Below are positions 11,327 to 21,848 of a stretch of 64,000 bases of DNA, in pieces. Numbering within the stretch: position 1 is the first letter of the stretch; each line of letters opens with the position of its first letter. A program made the position numbers and the translations under genes. Below the pieces are notes generated by a model. That model was not told where the DNA came from. It saw only the letters and a program-made list of their open reading frames with translations, and ran no database searches. Source of the DNA: Hirudo medicinalis. Its lineage: Eukaryota; Annelida; Clitellata; Hirudinida; Hirudinidae. The stretch is from NCBI GenBank assembly GCA_011800805.1, contig MPNW01000193.1, positions 13,577 through 77,576 of the forward strand, given 5' to 3'.

Positions 11327-11521
11327 TGGTCCGTGACGGCAAACATCGTAATGTCTCGTAGCACCTTCCAGCACCATAAACTTATTTTTCCATGCATAAA
11401 AAAATACTGGGAAAATGTTCGCATCTCCAGAATTTAAGACTCACTGCCTACCAGGGTCAGTGATTGCATTCGGGATTGCATTGCCTTGTCTGGGCGGTGT
11501 GAATTTAGGACCGAATATTTG
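11327..11521 (-). CDS. Two candidate exons of an unrecognised gene
   Basis: Exon 11521-11452 (acceptor TTTCCCCAG, donor CCTG|GTAGGC) encodes Q-I-F-G-P-K-F-T-P-P-R-Q. It is separated by a 45-bp intron from exon 11406-11327 (acceptor TTTTCCCAG, donor CCA|GTGAGT), which encodes W-K-N-K-F-M-V-L-E-G-A-T-R-H-Y. The phases agree (0, 1, 0) and all four splice sites are good, so an expressed gene is likely. The product motif looks like a globular, evolutionarily constrained sequence, but I cannot name the family. The start may lie upstream: a minus frame with ATG at 14415 has a compatible style but no proven donor. The 3' partner would lie within or beyond the kinase locus on the same strand. Confidence 0.45.
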
Positions 11522-13149
11522 CTGGGGAAATTAGTTTTTTGTTTGTTTTTTTGTTGCTGGATAAAAATGATTTAAAGATTTGACAAATTGATTTTAGATT
11601 TTGATTTAAAGAAATTTAATTCAAAAACTGTTTTTCAGTTCATTATTACTACAAATTCTTTTCAAAGTTAGATGCTAGAAGTTTTTTTCTACAAGTAAAT
11701 TTAGCAGATTTTTGAATCTTTCTATTGATAAAATTTAGTTGCATAAAAATATCCGAATGTGAGATTCGACATTGGACAGTTCGTGAATTGAAGTCGTTTA
11801 ATAAGCCAAATTAATTCCTGCAGGAAGACGTAAAGAAGCCATTTAGGCTTCTTTATTGGTCTTTGAAGAAGATAATTGAAGCATACATCAGTTCTTTTAT
11901 CTCTAACGTACGATCTCATGAAGTTTCGACAATTATTTCAAAAGAACCTTTTTTATATTTTCTTGAAAATTTTCATTTAAATTCTCTCTTTCTTGGACTA
12001 CCTCTCGGGAAATGACGGAGAGGTGTAATTTTGGAGGAGTGTTTGATCTTTACGTCGCGAAACAAAATGGCGGGGGTTGAAGGGAATTTGCAACTAAAAG
12101 TTTTGAGAAAATAACAACTTTTCTGCAGAAATTTTACGTTTTTGAGCGGAACTAGTATTTCAAAATCTGAAAGAATTTTGGGAGATTTTTAGTCTTAAAA
12201 CTTCATTTATAAGTCCGCGGTCACTCGTGATGCTTCTGGGAAATATTTTTTATAATTTTTAATAATTGTCTCAAATTGTATTTTAATGAGAGAATTTAAA
12301 TATTGAAATTACCTTTTGTTTGTATTTTGATTCACTTCCAAAAAATATGAATGACATAATCTGAAATGTCAAGTGGCACCTGCAGCTGCTGCAGACAGTT
12401 TCTTCATCTGATGGAGACGCGAGGAGTCATCAATTCAACTCGAGGCATTTCATTGATTCTCTCATTTCGCAGAATCCAAGAAACTGATTTATCATTTTAT
12501 TCTTTAAATTTATATTCACTTTAAGACAAATTTCTTTATTTGTCAAAAGTCATTTAAAAAAAAACTTTCGATCTGCTCAATACCAACTCTATTTTTGCCA
12601 AAGTTTACTCCAGTCTTTTCCAAAGACTTTAAGATAATTTAACATGCTTTAAGATGTCTTAAGTATCGAGTGTCGTAACTTTTAGAGTTTCAACCTTCAT
12701 TTCTCATCCACATTTATTTCCTTCCTTTCCCGAAGTTTCCAAAGCATTTTGTTCTCTGGAGATGAGAGTGGAAGCCTTGTGGAGACTTGTTCTGCCTCGA
12801 TTATTTAGTCAAGAAGCACTTTTTTAAACTTAACTTAAGAAGTACTTGTAGATTTTTTTACTTATTCCTTGATGATGAATGAGTTGTGTGAATTTTGCGA
12901 TGAATAAAACTTGAGTTCAATAACTTTATTGTTATAATTTTTTTCCAAATGTCGGTTCCCCAAATCAAGGTGCGCCTTATACATGGGGAAATACGGTACA
13001 ATTTGGAAATTATTATTTAATACTAAGGAGCATCTGGGATTCACTGAATGCGTAATATTGAGCAATGAGTTACGATATTAACAATAATAATTACTATTTA
13101 TTATAATTATATTTAATCTATTATATAAATTAAAGTTTAAAATTTTGAT
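11522..13149. other. Region without a supported gene
   Basis: AT-rich sequence with poly-T and poly-A runs and no exon I can support. The minus frame at 11722-11919 and the one at 12862-13065 show no splice signals or domain. Confidence 0.6.
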
Positions 13150-13539
13150 TTAAATAAAATACATTATTATTATTATTATTAATGTTCTAGTAACAATAGT
13201 ATTATAATTTGTTACGCCTCTTTTCATCCTGTCGCGCGCCATCTTGTTTGCGTCTGCAGCCCAATTAAGTCGGTTGTCAATAAACTCCAATCCGTACATC
13301 GGACAGTTGATGTCGGCGAACAAAAGCAAATCCACTCCAGCTTGCTCTGTAAATCTTCCAAATGGCTGTTCTCCAGCATCGTGCTGCTCTTGTGAAGCTG
13401 TTACGCGCCTTGCTTTCGATTTCCACTTATCGTCTGCTCGTGTTTTGTTCTCCTCGACAAAAGACACGCGAACGCATTCGTGTTCGGTGCATTGCAATTC
13501 ATTCAGTGAATGAAAAAATCGTTTGATGATCTTCGTCAT
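13150..13539 (-). CDS. Unrecognised 129-codon open frame
   Basis: ATG at 13539 opens a frame with mixed, protein-like composition: E-N-K-T-R-A-D-D-K and a later L-E-F-I-D-N-R-L-N-W. It ends at a Leu/Ile run produced by an ATT microsatellite at 13165-13180. No domain is recognised. It could be a single-exon gene, an exon or a decayed mobile-element frame; it directly borders a SINE copy. Confidence 0.25.
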   Translation of the reverse strand: MTKIIKRFFHSLNELQCTEHECVRVSFVEENKTRADDKWKSKARRVTASQEQHDAGEQPFGRFTEQAGVDLLLFADINCPMYGLEFIDNRLNWAADANKMARDRMKRGVTNYNTIVTRTLIIIIIMYFI

Positions 13540-13605
13540 GAAATCTTTTTTTTTTTCATAAATAACATTATATTCAATTTATTGATGGTGGCGGGAGTTG
13601 CAAGT

Positions 13606-13768
13606 CGCGTGCAAGTTAGCTCAGATGGTTGCGTTCCTGCTTAAGGCAATAATGGCAGCAGTCGCATTGTGGCTAGAAAGGAGCGCTACATAAATGGCTA
13701 ACAAAAATTGCCTCTGACGCAATATGCTTATTGCATGTGGCGCTGTATAAATGAACTACAACTACAAT
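13606..13768 (+). mobile_element. tRNA-derived SINE, copy A
   Basis: The head TTAGCTCAGATGG (13616-13628) matches an RNA polymerase III A box. The body carries GGCAATAATGGCAGCAGTCG, then GGAGCGCTACATAAATGG and GCCTCTGACGC. The tail is GGCGCTGTATAAATGAAC. The same order of blocks occurs in copy B (15562-15763, reverse). In copy A the stretch with the B box is deleted. Confidence 0.75.
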
Positions 13769-13785
13769 CAAATGCCAGTGTTTGG

Positions 13786-14415
13786 TTATGATCCCGAAGG
13801 ACTCATTAACTTTAATAAATTTCCATTACACATCAATTCCAACAAATCTAACCCCTGACCGTTGGCCTGAAGCACATGAACTTTCATTAACTCGAGGGTC
13901 TTGGCAAATAATCTTGCCTGTTGAACACACGGGGTCGGCTGATATCGAAGTTTGATTGGCAGAACACAAAATAATGGCAGCGTAATGACATCCACGCCTA
14001 CAATTTCATGCCACATTTTCCAGAGAGCAATTTGTTTCACTGCTCGTTGACAGAATTGAACTGTTCTCGTTGTAGGGGTGTCGTTGCTGTGTATGCTTTG
14101 GGTTGTTGTTATGAATGTTACTGTTATTGTGGATGCTTATTGTGGTTACTATGGATGCCCACGGTTGCTATGGATGATAATGGCTAATAGGGGTTTTCAC
14201 GGTCGCTATGGATGCCCACGGTCGCCGCTCGATAATTTTGGAAACCACGATGAAGATGAAAGCGACCAGAAGTCTGATGAGACAGAAATAAAAATGTTTA
14301 AATTCCTTCCGTGATTAAAGTTTCCGTGACTTGGAACAATCAGCGGAGGAAAAGACTTTTCAGATTTTTTAGCGTCGTAATCAGCGAGAGACCACCATCG
14401 TTCGATCGAAGCCAT
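13786..14415 (-). other. Two weak minus-strand frames, no gene assigned
   Basis: Frames of 84 codons (14040-13786) and 69 codons (14415-14206) start with ATG. The second opens M-A-S-I-E-R-W-W-S-L-A-D-Y and could be the first exon of the gene represented at 11.3-11.5 kb. No donor in the right phase is convincing. The plus strand here contains repeated ATGGATGCCCACGGT words. Confidence 0.2.
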
Positions 14416-14502
14416 GTTTTTTTGTGAATTAAATTTTCGATTTATTTAATTAATTGAGTAATTAATTAGCACCTCCACAAAGGACCCCTGGTGCTTACGC
14501 TT

Positions 14503-14570
14503 GCGGCGCTATATAAATTCGCTTATTATTATTATTATTATTTATTGTATTATTATTATTATTATTTATT

Positions 14571-14601
<31 letters not shown>
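14503..14601 (+). repeat. SINE 3' tail continuing into ATT microsatellite
   Basis: The end block GGCGCTATATAAATTCGC is followed directly by TTA/ATT triplets with two TTTATTGTA interruptions. This is the 3' end of the same SINE family, with its tail expanded. Confidence 0.65.
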
Positions 14602-14752
14602 GACAATTATTAGAATCTAATAAAATACAATGAAACGATCAATAAAAATGTATACTTGAATTTAATCAGCTCAGTATAATTCGGTGCAATGAATTATAAA
14701 ATATTAAAAAAAAAACCCAGAATTTAAATGTAACAATTTTTCTCGCCGACAG

Positions 14753-14965
14753 TGTGTCGTCTGCTTGGCTTGTCCTGCCCGCATAGAGACGATGCCCTGT
14801 AGACATGCTGTACTTTGCAAGAGGTGCTTCCTTAGAACCATCCAAACAGTCATAGCTCAAGGGACTGCCACACTCAAATGTGTTCTTTGCAGGACCAAAA
14901 TCATCGCCATCAACGAACTGGAGGTGAACCCCAAAAGATCAGGTCAGATGAAAGTTTACTCTTAG
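14753..14965 (+). CDS. RING-finger protein, terminal exon
   Basis: The acceptor CTCGCCGACAG is followed by a phase-0 exon of 70 codons to TAG at 14965. It encodes a C3HC4 RING: C-V-V-C, 11 residues, P-C-R-H, L-C-K-R-C, then K-C-V-L-C. After it come I-I-A-I-N-E-L-E-V and a short basic end. RING fingers of this spacing at a C-terminus are usual in E3 ubiquitin ligases, where the domain recruits the E2 enzyme. The zinc ligands are complete. The upstream exons are missing: none was recognised on the plus strand in the preceding 8 kb, so this is either the last exon after a long intron or a gene fragment. I do not assign a family member. Confidence 0.65.
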   Translation, partial: CVVCLACPARIETMPCRHAVLCKRCFLRTIQTVIAQGTATLKCVLCRTKIIAINELEVNPKRSGQMKVYS

Positions 14966-15135
14966 GGTAACCTCCCTTGATGAGTTGCTAATGTCACGAG
15001 TCGCTCTGTTGTCGTATTCAAGCATGGAATGCCGCCGAAGAAGCTCTTAGAAAGCAGCGCTTTATAAATATTTATTTTATAAATAAATAAGATGTTAGTT
15101 AATTAATACTACTATAACAACATGTTAAGATAAGT

Positions 15136-15210
15136 GCCCTTACATAGTCTAATGGTTAAGACTTGAGCTCCTCGTCATGGCAGCACGGATTCGAATCCCA
15201 TTGTGGGAGA
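15136..15210 (+). repeat. tRNA-like sequence, probable SINE head
   Basis: TAGTCTAATGG is a fair A box, with a GTCT/AGAC D-stem. GATTCGAATCCC about 40 bases later is a fair B box. The acceptor stem does not pair and the T-stem is irregular, so this is not a working tRNA gene. It is more likely a tRNA-derived repeat. Confidence 0.4.
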
Positions 15211-15261
15211 ACCGTCTAGTTACGTTATGGAAGGTAATCTACATCAGCATTTTAGGATACG

Positions 15262-15428
15262 TCCAGTGGCGTAGCTAGAGGTTTCGGCGCCCGGAGCGAA
15301 ATTGATTATTTAGTGCCCCCTTAACATTATTAATTTGGTATCCAATGGTGATAATTTGGTGCCCCCCCCCCCTTAGCTTTATCAATTTGGCGCCCCTTAG
15401 ACTCACCCCCCCTAGCTAAGCCATTGGA
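15262..15428. mobile_element. MITE-like element with inverted ends
   Basis: The left end TCCAGTGGCGTAGCTAGAGG and the reverse complement of the right end, TCCAATGGCTTAGCTAGGGG, agree at most positions. The ends continue to a shared GGCGCC block. The interior is only ~110 bp, with runs of C, and has no open frame. This is the structure of a non-autonomous DNA transposon. A clear target-site duplication was not seen. Confidence 0.6.
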
Positions 15429-15561
15429 TAAGCCAAAAAATAGTCTTAGTTGTGAAACGAATCATATAAATACATAAACCTTCATCTTACAACATCTTTT
15501 ATCCTCTGAATTATGCCTTGTCCGTTGTTGAGTTTATTTCTAGATGATCGACTTTTATCAT

Positions 15562-15763
15562 AGTTTGTAAATGTAGTCCATTTATATAGCGCCATATGCA
15601 TAGCGTCAGAGGCGCTTTTTTGTTAAATAATTTATATAGCGCTCCTTACCAAGGGCGCTTACGGCAGTTCAGGCTGGGTTTCGAAAACATTACGACTGTT
15701 GCCATTACCGCCTTATGCAGGAACGTAACCCATTCGGCCAACCTGCATGCCAGGTTTGTCGTC
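15562..15763 (-). mobile_element. tRNA-derived SINE, copy B
   Basis: Read on the minus strand it has an A box (TGGCCGAATGG), a B box (TTTTCGAAACCC), the shared body GGCGGTAATGGCAACAGTCG, GGAGCGCTATATAAAT, GCCTCTGACGC and the tail GGCGCTATATAAATGGAC. It is the most complete copy in the window. Confidence 0.75.
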
Positions 15764-16192
15764 TTTATTATGAAATTGCATCAGAAAAAAATGAATTATT
15801 ATGAGCTCTATTTATCTAGCGCCTTGTACACGACGTTGGTTCGTGTTTGTAACTTATTCCCATGTGAGTTATTTATTGGTGACGCAAATCTGGTTCCGAA
15901 CACGTCATGAGAATCGGCTGTATCTTATTTAGCAAAGTCAATTTTTTTAAAGAATTTCTAAGTTTTTTAAATAAGAAATTTCATGATTGTGTTAAATTAA
16001 TCTAAAAATAACAACCGCAAATTTAAAATATTTATTTACATTAAATTATAAATTTTTCTTTCATTCAGTCACACTTTGAGACCAAATTATTTCCAAGTAA
16101 TAAAACGCGTCCTCGCCATCTTAGTCATGAATGGGCGGTAAAGACCATCCAACCGGGCGTTAACACGTGTATTGTTGCATGTTATCCCTCAG

Positions 16193-16438
16193 GCGTCAAA
16201 GCTCATTCAACGACATGGCAGTAATGTCAGCACTTTCGTGGAGCTCTTGGAAGCATTCAATGCACAGAATTCACATCCATGCATGCAGTGTGCATCCACG
16301 CATAGTAGACGCATCTCTACACGGAATTCACATCCATGCACACAATTCACCCGCCAGCATGATTTCAAAATAAATCGTGGAAATAATAACTCGTTGTCAA
16401 TGACGTCCGAGTGTAAGATTAATCCTCCCGTCGACTGA
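16193..16438 (+). CDS. Candidate exon, unrecognised
   Basis: The acceptor TTATCCCTCAG is followed by an open frame A-S-K-L-I-Q-R-H-G-S-N-V ... F-V-E-L-L-E-A-F-N, then a His/Cys/Ser-rich segment with repeated N-S-H-P-C, ending in TGA. The first 25 residues look like a helical domain fragment. The repeated segment comes from a short direct repeat (AATTCACATCCATGCA at 16268 and 16324). No upstream exon was found. Confidence 0.25.
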   Translation, partial: ASKLIQRHGSNVSTFVELLEAFNAQNSHPCMQCASTHSRRISTRNSHPCTQFTRQHDFKINRGNNNSLSMTSECKINPPVD

Positions 16439-17886
16439 GTGCAATCAACCTGCAATGGAGTGGTGTGGTTCATGTTGGATATCCTTAACCCAACTTAACT
16501 TGACTCGACCTAACATTAATTTACAGTGGCTTAAGGAGACCTACGTCCGTGAATGGCAGGGTAAGAAGTAGGGTTAGGCACCCAAAGTCGTGAGTTGGCT
16601 TTTGCCCGTCTCTTGGCCAAAAAACATGATAAACCACACCTTTTTTGACTTAATATCCAAATTTCGATGAACCTATTTTAAATATTTCCACCGATTGTAA
16701 GTATTAAACGTCTATAGATACCTCGTTCAATTATTACATCTATTTCTAAAACTAATCGATGACCCTGTTACTAACGTCGAAGGCGCTAGGCAAGTTAAAA
16801 CATTATTTTCGATAATATTGTCAATATTTTATTTTATTATGACATTATCTTTGATAATATTGTCATTAATCAATTTTAAATAACTTTTGAACAAGATTAG
16901 ACAAAATCTAAATCCCCATTAAAAAAAAAAACAAACAAAAAAAACAAGAACTTCAAAGTGGCGACTGATTAATAACGACGAAAAATCATCCTCTGAAAAG
17001 TGTAAATCATCTTTTCATTTAATAAAAAAATTAACATTCATTTATAAATAAATTAATTTATTAATAACTAATGATTAATTAATAAATAACTAAATTAAAA
17101 TCAACCCTTTAATTGTGAATAGATTAATTAATTAACAAGTTGACTTGATTTGAATTAAGTAATTGATAATTAATGACCTACTTACGCTAAATTTAATTAA
17201 TAAATAAGAAATTAATTACCTAAAATAAAATTAATTAATTAGTAATAAGTTAATAATTATACAGTTACTGCTTAATATTTAATTAATTGATAATTAATAA
17301 TTAATTAAATAAATTTAATCAACAGCTTATCAATCACCACTTACACAACCAGGCTTAAGACAACCAGCCCGTTCCACCGACCCTATCAAGCCAAAGTTCT
17401 CGAAGCTCCAGGGCGGCTTCCCCGCTGTTCCTTGCAGGTCAGCAGTGTCCTTGTTCAGGAGGTCAAGCAAAGTTCAAGACCTTTCGAACGGGGCTTCATC
17501 TCCCACCCCGACATTCCACTCAAGTTCCAGCTGCCAGCAGGTTAGACGCCAGAAGGATCGGACTTACCACCTCCTCGCCTCAAACAATTTCGAAGAGCAG
17601 GCCACGTGACGATTCCGTCATCGTCGTCGTCGTCGTCATCGCTATTATGTCGAATTATCTTGCTATTATTCAATCGTTAACGTCATCCTCGTCGTCGTCG
17701 TCATCATCCTCATTGTCGTCGTCAGAAAAGAAAAAGATATCGTAACGACTAGGTAGCGGTAGTGTTTCATCTTTTGTCATCACCAATTGCTCCATCCATC
17801 TTCTCCGCCTCGTCGATTAATCCATAGTTATTCAATCGCCATTTTCATCAAGATCCTCGGTGTCTTCGTAATCACCCTTCAAATAA

Positions 17887-17926
<40 letters not shown>

Positions 17927-20900
17927 GACGTCGTCGTCGTTATCATCGTCTTAGTATTAAACTCAGCAGCGTTTCCACCGTCGTTGTCTTCTTCATCTTC
18001 CCTAAATGTGTAGCTAAGCGAAAAAATTAAAATTCCTAGTGAGCTTGTTAGAGCGCTTCTTAAAACCTGCTTGCCTCATCATCATCATCATCACCATCAT
18101 CGCCACCATAGCCACTATCACCACTACCATCATCATGACCACTAACATCATCATCATCATCATCATCACCATCATCGTCTTCATCGCCATCTTTTTCTTT
18201 GTCATAGGAGACAGCTTTTAGGAGTCGATCCCAATAGAGAAACTTTTTTTCTAGTTTCGACCATGCATCAGTTCCACCTTGTTGATCGTCTGAATCTTCA
18301 TTTTAGTTGTTCATTCTCGTTTGTAGTCCTCCCTCCTCCTCCTCCTCATGATGATGATGATGATGATTGATTGATTTTTATTCGCTATTAATTATGAATC
18401 AAGAGAATTATTTTTCAATAAAAGCTAACCACCCATACTGCGCTATGGTGAGTTACTCTATTAAATGTTTTTTTGGTTATGGGCTGGGTAAGTGACGTCA
18501 TGTCAGCTTTCCCAGAGGTTGGGTGGAAAGCAAACCTTCTCTGGTGCATACATTCTGGAATTGGTTTATGAAATTTTTTGTGGTAGTCAGTCTCAAACAA
18601 AATGATCATCATAACAATAACAACAACAACAACAACAACAATAATAATAATAATAACAATAATATGTTCATTTGTAAAGCGCCATTATCGTGAGAGTCAT
18701 CATCATCGTCATCGTCGTCGCCATCGTCATCATCATCACCTTCAACAACAGCAACAACAACCTTAGAATGATGTAAAAGAAAAGAATTAAAGATGCCATT
18801 ACTATACATGACCTTCTTGACTACAAAGTCATCATCGCTGTCAACATCATCATCGTCATCGTCGTCGTGTTTCGGGTCTCCTGGGATCAAAAATGCAAGA
18901 AATATGAGGATGAAGACCGTTGAAAGCATTAAATGATATAGACGAAGACGAAGACGATGATGGTGGGCGTGATTTGAGGCCAGGAATTGGCCAATAAAGA
19001 TGTCGGTGATGATTGTGATGTTCTTGTGAAGTGGTTGACGTCGTCGTTCATAAGGATGAAGTACATTTCTTTGCAATCAAATAAACAAATAAATAAACCC
19101 ATCAATCAGTTAGCGAATTAGCCATTGATGATGACGGTAAAGATACATGGTACGTCATCGTGGTAAAGATGACGACGACGATGACGATGACGATTACGAT
19201 GATGATGACCACAAGGATGATCATGCATCACCTGACTACCAAGAACCACCTCTCATTTAAGCACACCCCCTCGTAAACAATATTCACCCGGAGTCGTTCC
19301 CATGGCAACGACTTTGGCGGCTTTTTATTTTTCTGTTTTTATTTATTTATTTTTTTATTTATTTATTTGAACAAACTGCCTCCGCGAACAGATGAATGGA
19401 AATGAGACTCGATGACGTCATTCATTCCATGCTGAAAAAATCTTCCATCGTTCGACAAATTTCCGTCCAGAAAAATGAAAAATAAATCCTGAATCGTTGA
19501 AACAATTTTGAAAATGCTTTTGAATTTTTGGAGGGGAATTTTTGTAAAATGTTTTCGTTTGAATTATTCTCGATTTGATGAATTTATTTAAGGCCTTTAT
19601 TGGATTTATTTTATTAAATTTGTGTTTTTATCGCATGGAGAACACAATAAGGATGGAAAAGTATCGAAGATGTTTCCATACAATAATTTAAACTCAACGT
19701 GTACTTTATTTTTCATTGTGATGCCCATTATCACCGTCATCGTTATCATCAACGCTATCACAACCGTCTGTGACATACTAATGTTACTTGTCGTCAAAAT
19801 AAATGTCACCATGTAATCAGTGATAACTGCAACAATTTAACCTCCGTTCAGCATTACTTCAAAATATTTGTAAACTAATTCGCCAAGCGCTTAGATACGT
19901 TAAAAATTGCGATGGTTACAATGTTTCGTGTAGGATTTATGGATGGAGTTACGTAGGAGTAACGAGTGCGCCACAGGGGATGGAAATGCATGGGGTATGG
20001 CTATTAGGGAAAGATGACTGTTATTTATTATGGACAACAATTTATAACACGCAATTTATGCAAAATAATGATTTCAAACGGGCTCAAATTCACGGCGTGA
20101 CGATGTTATAGAACTTCAGTGAACCAGAAATTAATTTTTAATTAATTAATTAACATCGCACACCGGCTTGTTAATTCATTAATTTATGCATTGCCATGAA
20201 TAATTAGGTCCATTAGCATGCACCGCTTTAATTAATAGTAATTAATGAATATGTGAATATTTGTAAATTGAATATTAACGTCCGCATGCAACGGACTCGG
20301 AACGTTCTGGGTTTCTCCTGGTTAAGTCGGAAAAGGTACATGAGAGTTTGATTTGGATTTTTGGCTAATTCCTCTGCGATCATGTTTGTGCTATTTTTAT
20401 ATCCAGGAGTCGGAAGTGTAAGCGTCTGGAAATGTCGATCGGTGCCACGATGTGGTCGACGATAAGGGGTGATAATAATAATAGTAATAATAATTTATTG
20501 ACATATTTTGAAATTACCAGCTATCAAATAAATATCAAAGGGACTAAATATGTTCAGAAAAACTCGGAAAATGTGGAAAATAATTTACTAAGGGCGAGAC
20601 AAAGTGAACTAAACCTATCATTACCTCATAGACCAAGTCACATTCGAAAAGACCTCGCATCTTACATCGATGACAGGAAACTTTGATATTGATCTGGTTG
20701 GAAGGTAGATGAGCTTTTATTTAGACAATCCATAAATGATTTTCTTCGAAGTTGGTTATCATTTTTTATTTATTGCAGAGTACTTCATGCCAAAGGAAGA
20801 AAAACTATTAGAAACAAGTGATACAAATGCTTTAAATTTTAAATATGTTTTTAAAGATTGAATCTTGTGTAGCATGGTGGATGTTTAGAGCCAATTAAAA

Positions 20901-21848
20901 ATAGAAGCAATAGCAGCCAAAACTAAAACCAGGCCTTGTCCGATGGTTGCTGACCATAGGCCTAGCCGCGGGGGTGCATTTATTGATCATAAAACAGCTC
21001 CGGTATTATTACTCCATTAGGAAAGCTTCTGACATCAATATTTATTACGTGTTATAACCTAATCCCCTAACCCTAAGTTTCGATAACGAAATTACTAGCG
21101 TCTTTGCTTTCATTACGTATCTTTAGTGTGAAATTAATTATTTATGTGCACATAAAAAGTTTTAAATTACATTCTTGAAATCAAAAGTTAAGTGGCGGCC
21201 TCTCACAATTAGCTTATTTTAATTTTTCAGTATCAGCATTATACAATAACACTTCAGCTATTGTGATTGAAGTTATAGCTAATGAAGTTATATTCATATC
21301 CTGGTCATACGATGCATTCAAATTTATTAGCCACGTACTAGTTCAATAGTTTCTAGAACTTTTGTGAATATGATTTCAAAACCAGGTACCAAATTTTGTA
21401 ACTGTTGCCATTTCCACATAAAATAGTGCTGGATATTCTAGTCTGAAATTTTAAAAATATAATTTAGCCTTAAACTACAATTATTTTTAACAGTGATAAT
21501 TGTTCTAAATTAAAAATAAAAGTAGAATAAATCAAACACGTCTTTTAAACAATGCTTTCGCCATTTTAACGGAAGTGTTCAGATACATTTTCACGGAACA
21601 AAACATTCAGAAGTTTTCAAAATTGCGACCAGTTTTGGTGTGATTGTGTGTCTGCGGATTTTAATCTTTCAACAATTTCTCACACTTTATAAATTGTGAT
21701 TTTAATCCAAATCTCTGCGACTTGTGGGGGATATTTTCCATAAAGTAAATTACGGTTCGATAGAAACTTATTTATTTTGATTCAGCTTTGATGTAAGCTC
21801 GCTAGAATCTTTAGAATACATTTATTATTAGTACTCATTTTGTTGTAG
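16439..21848. other. Gene-poor AT-rich region with microsatellites
   Basis: No supported gene. 17030-17320 is a TTAATTAATT-rich stretch. CGT/CAT microsatellites lie at 17618-17735, 17887-17945 and 18076-18190. 18620-18760 combines CAA and AAT repeats with a SINE tail (reverse, around 18664-18690) and CAT repeats; this explains the mixed minus frame at 18609-19076. GAT/GAC repeats lie at 19128-19220. The 84-codon frame at 20432-20686 has no splice signals. The 5' exons of CNOT2 may lie near the right end. Confidence 0.6.

Noticed and set aside
15136..15210. Working tRNA gene
   Set aside because: A and B boxes are visible, but the acceptor and T stems do not pair properly.
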